A stretch of 6,577 nt of DNA from Cryomorphaceae bacterium (GTDB lineage: Bacteria > Bacteroidota > Bacteroidia > Flavobacteriales > Schleiferiaceae), in contig NYXD01000066.1 in the NCBI GenBank assembly GCA_002685435.1, positions 1-6,577 of the forward strand. The letters run 5' to 3'. How positions within the stretch are numbered: position 1 is the stretch's first letter; each line of letters begins with the position of its first letter. The notes below the pieces were generated by a model. The model searched no databases, was not told the origin of the DNA, and worked only from the letters and a program-made list of their open reading frames with translations. Below, one piece after another: positions 6,001 through 6,577 of this stretch. The translations under genes and the position numbers were made by a program.

Positions 6001-6577
6001 TGGCTTCTTGATAGTATTAATTATCGCGAATGCAGCATTGACATCTTTGTTGTGAACAATGAAGGTAGCTTCATTAGTGGTGGAGATAATTTCTTTAATG
6101 GGAACGCCTGCAGAGGCGATATGCTTGAAGAAAAAGTAATAGAGACCGATCACCTTTGAGCTGCTATCGGGTAAACGAAGAGTTATAGAGCTTAAATCAT
6201 TCGTTTGATCTATTAATTTTTCACCGGTCATCGCTTTTTCTAGTGCAATCGTGTAATCTTCACTAACGACTACTGTAGTTTCTTCCATGCCGCCTGTGAA
6301 GCTGTGAAAACCACTTTGTAGCTCCGTGATATAGGATATGAATTGCGCTTGTTTCGAGGGTAATGACGGCGTTTTCTTGTAGGTATAAGCCACTAAATTC
6401 GAGCGAACGATGATATCGCCTAATGTGCCGATAAACTGCTGCAGTTTATGCTGCATTTTAAATTGAAGCCGCGGCTCTCGTCTCCGAATTGCCATGACCA
6501 CAGCACTTTCTTTGATCTCCTTACCAGTAAGTTGCTCAATATCTCCTTTTATCATGCGGGCTAGCGAACTAAGATTG
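5995..6577 (-). CDS. ACT-domain-containing protein (5' partial)
   Basis: The last 193 or so residues of a protein whose frame is open to the right edge. The first ATG in the window (6555) is most likely internal, because the codons upstream of it read NLSSLAR and join smoothly with MIKGDIEQLTGKEIKESAVVMAIRRR, a run that resembles a small conserved N-terminal module, so the gene starts beyond 6577. The middle (about 60-120) is mixed alpha/beta with FTGGMEETTVVVSED. The C-terminal 70 or so residues fit an ACT domain: LSSITLRLPD, then a helix (SKVIGLYYFFFKHIASAGV) followed by a strand pair (IKEIIST, EATFIVHN) and a final helix (DVNAAFAIINTI). ACT domains usually bind amino acids or other small ligands and regulate enzymes or transcription; no enzyme domain is fused here in the visible part. 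It precedes ssb by 80 bases. Ligand and function are unknown. Confidence 0.7.
   Translation of the reverse strand, partial: NLSSLARMIKGDIEQLTGKEIKESAVVMAIRRREPRLQFKMQHKLQQFIGTLGDIIVRSNLVAYTYKKTPSLPSKQAQFISYITELQSGFHSFTGGMEETTVVVSEDYTIALEKAMTGEKLIDQTNDLSSITLRLPDSSSKVIGLYYFFFKHIASAGVPIKEIISTTNEATFIVHNKDVNAAFAIINTIKKPL

Noticed and set aside
6431..6449. Perfect 8-bp inverted repeat ATAAACTG-CTG-CAGTTTAT
   Set aside because: It lies inside the ACT-domain coding sequence encoding KLQQFI; one such repeat is expected by chance in a window this size.

Overview
The window looks like an ordinary chromosomal stretch from a Bacteroidota species. The evidence is a TonB-dependent receptor paired with a BtuG-like (DUF5074/YncE-type) surface lipoprotein, promoter elements close to the Bacteroidota TAnnTTTG -7 consensus, AT-rich start regions with little Shine-Dalgarno signal, a short SSB without the usual acidic tail, and an M14 peptidase of a type I recognise from this phylum. 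I cannot place it below phylum from sequence reading alone. Seven of the eight genes have a recognisable family. The two edge genes are cut by the window.

Left part (1-3444): the 3' two-thirds of a BtuB-type TonB-dependent outer-membrane receptor runs into a lipoprotein beta-propeller gene with an ATGA overlap. This is the classic two-gene arrangement of Bacteroidota cobalamin (vitamin B12) capture: BtuG binds B12 at the cell surface and hands it to the BtuB barrel. Facing them on the minus strand, with stop codons overlapping by 4 bases, is a small six-helix membrane protein of the DUF6580 type (an ECF S-component-like putative transporter). It is preceded by a small XRE-family regulator with its own near-consensus, almost leaderless promoter. 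An inner-membrane step of B12 or corrinoid uptake is a reasonable guess for DUF6580, but it is an inference from position and architecture.

Middle (3445-5568): a PhoD-like metallophosphatase lipoprotein (minus) and a cytoplasmic M14 zinc carboxypeptidase (plus) are divergently transcribed from a shared 64-base gap. The M14 gene ends in a strong hairpin that also lies downstream of ssb, so it probably acts as a two-way terminator.

Right part (5579-6577): a short single-stranded-DNA-binding protein gene and, upstream of it on the same strand, an ACT-domain protein whose reading frame runs off the right edge. Its first ATG in the window is very likely internal.

I see no rRNA, tRNA, CRISPR array, insertion sequence, phage or defence module. 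No gene-free stretch exceeds 156 bases. The most interesting content is the B12 locus with its convergent XRE-DUF6580 unit. I do not see a clearly novel system.
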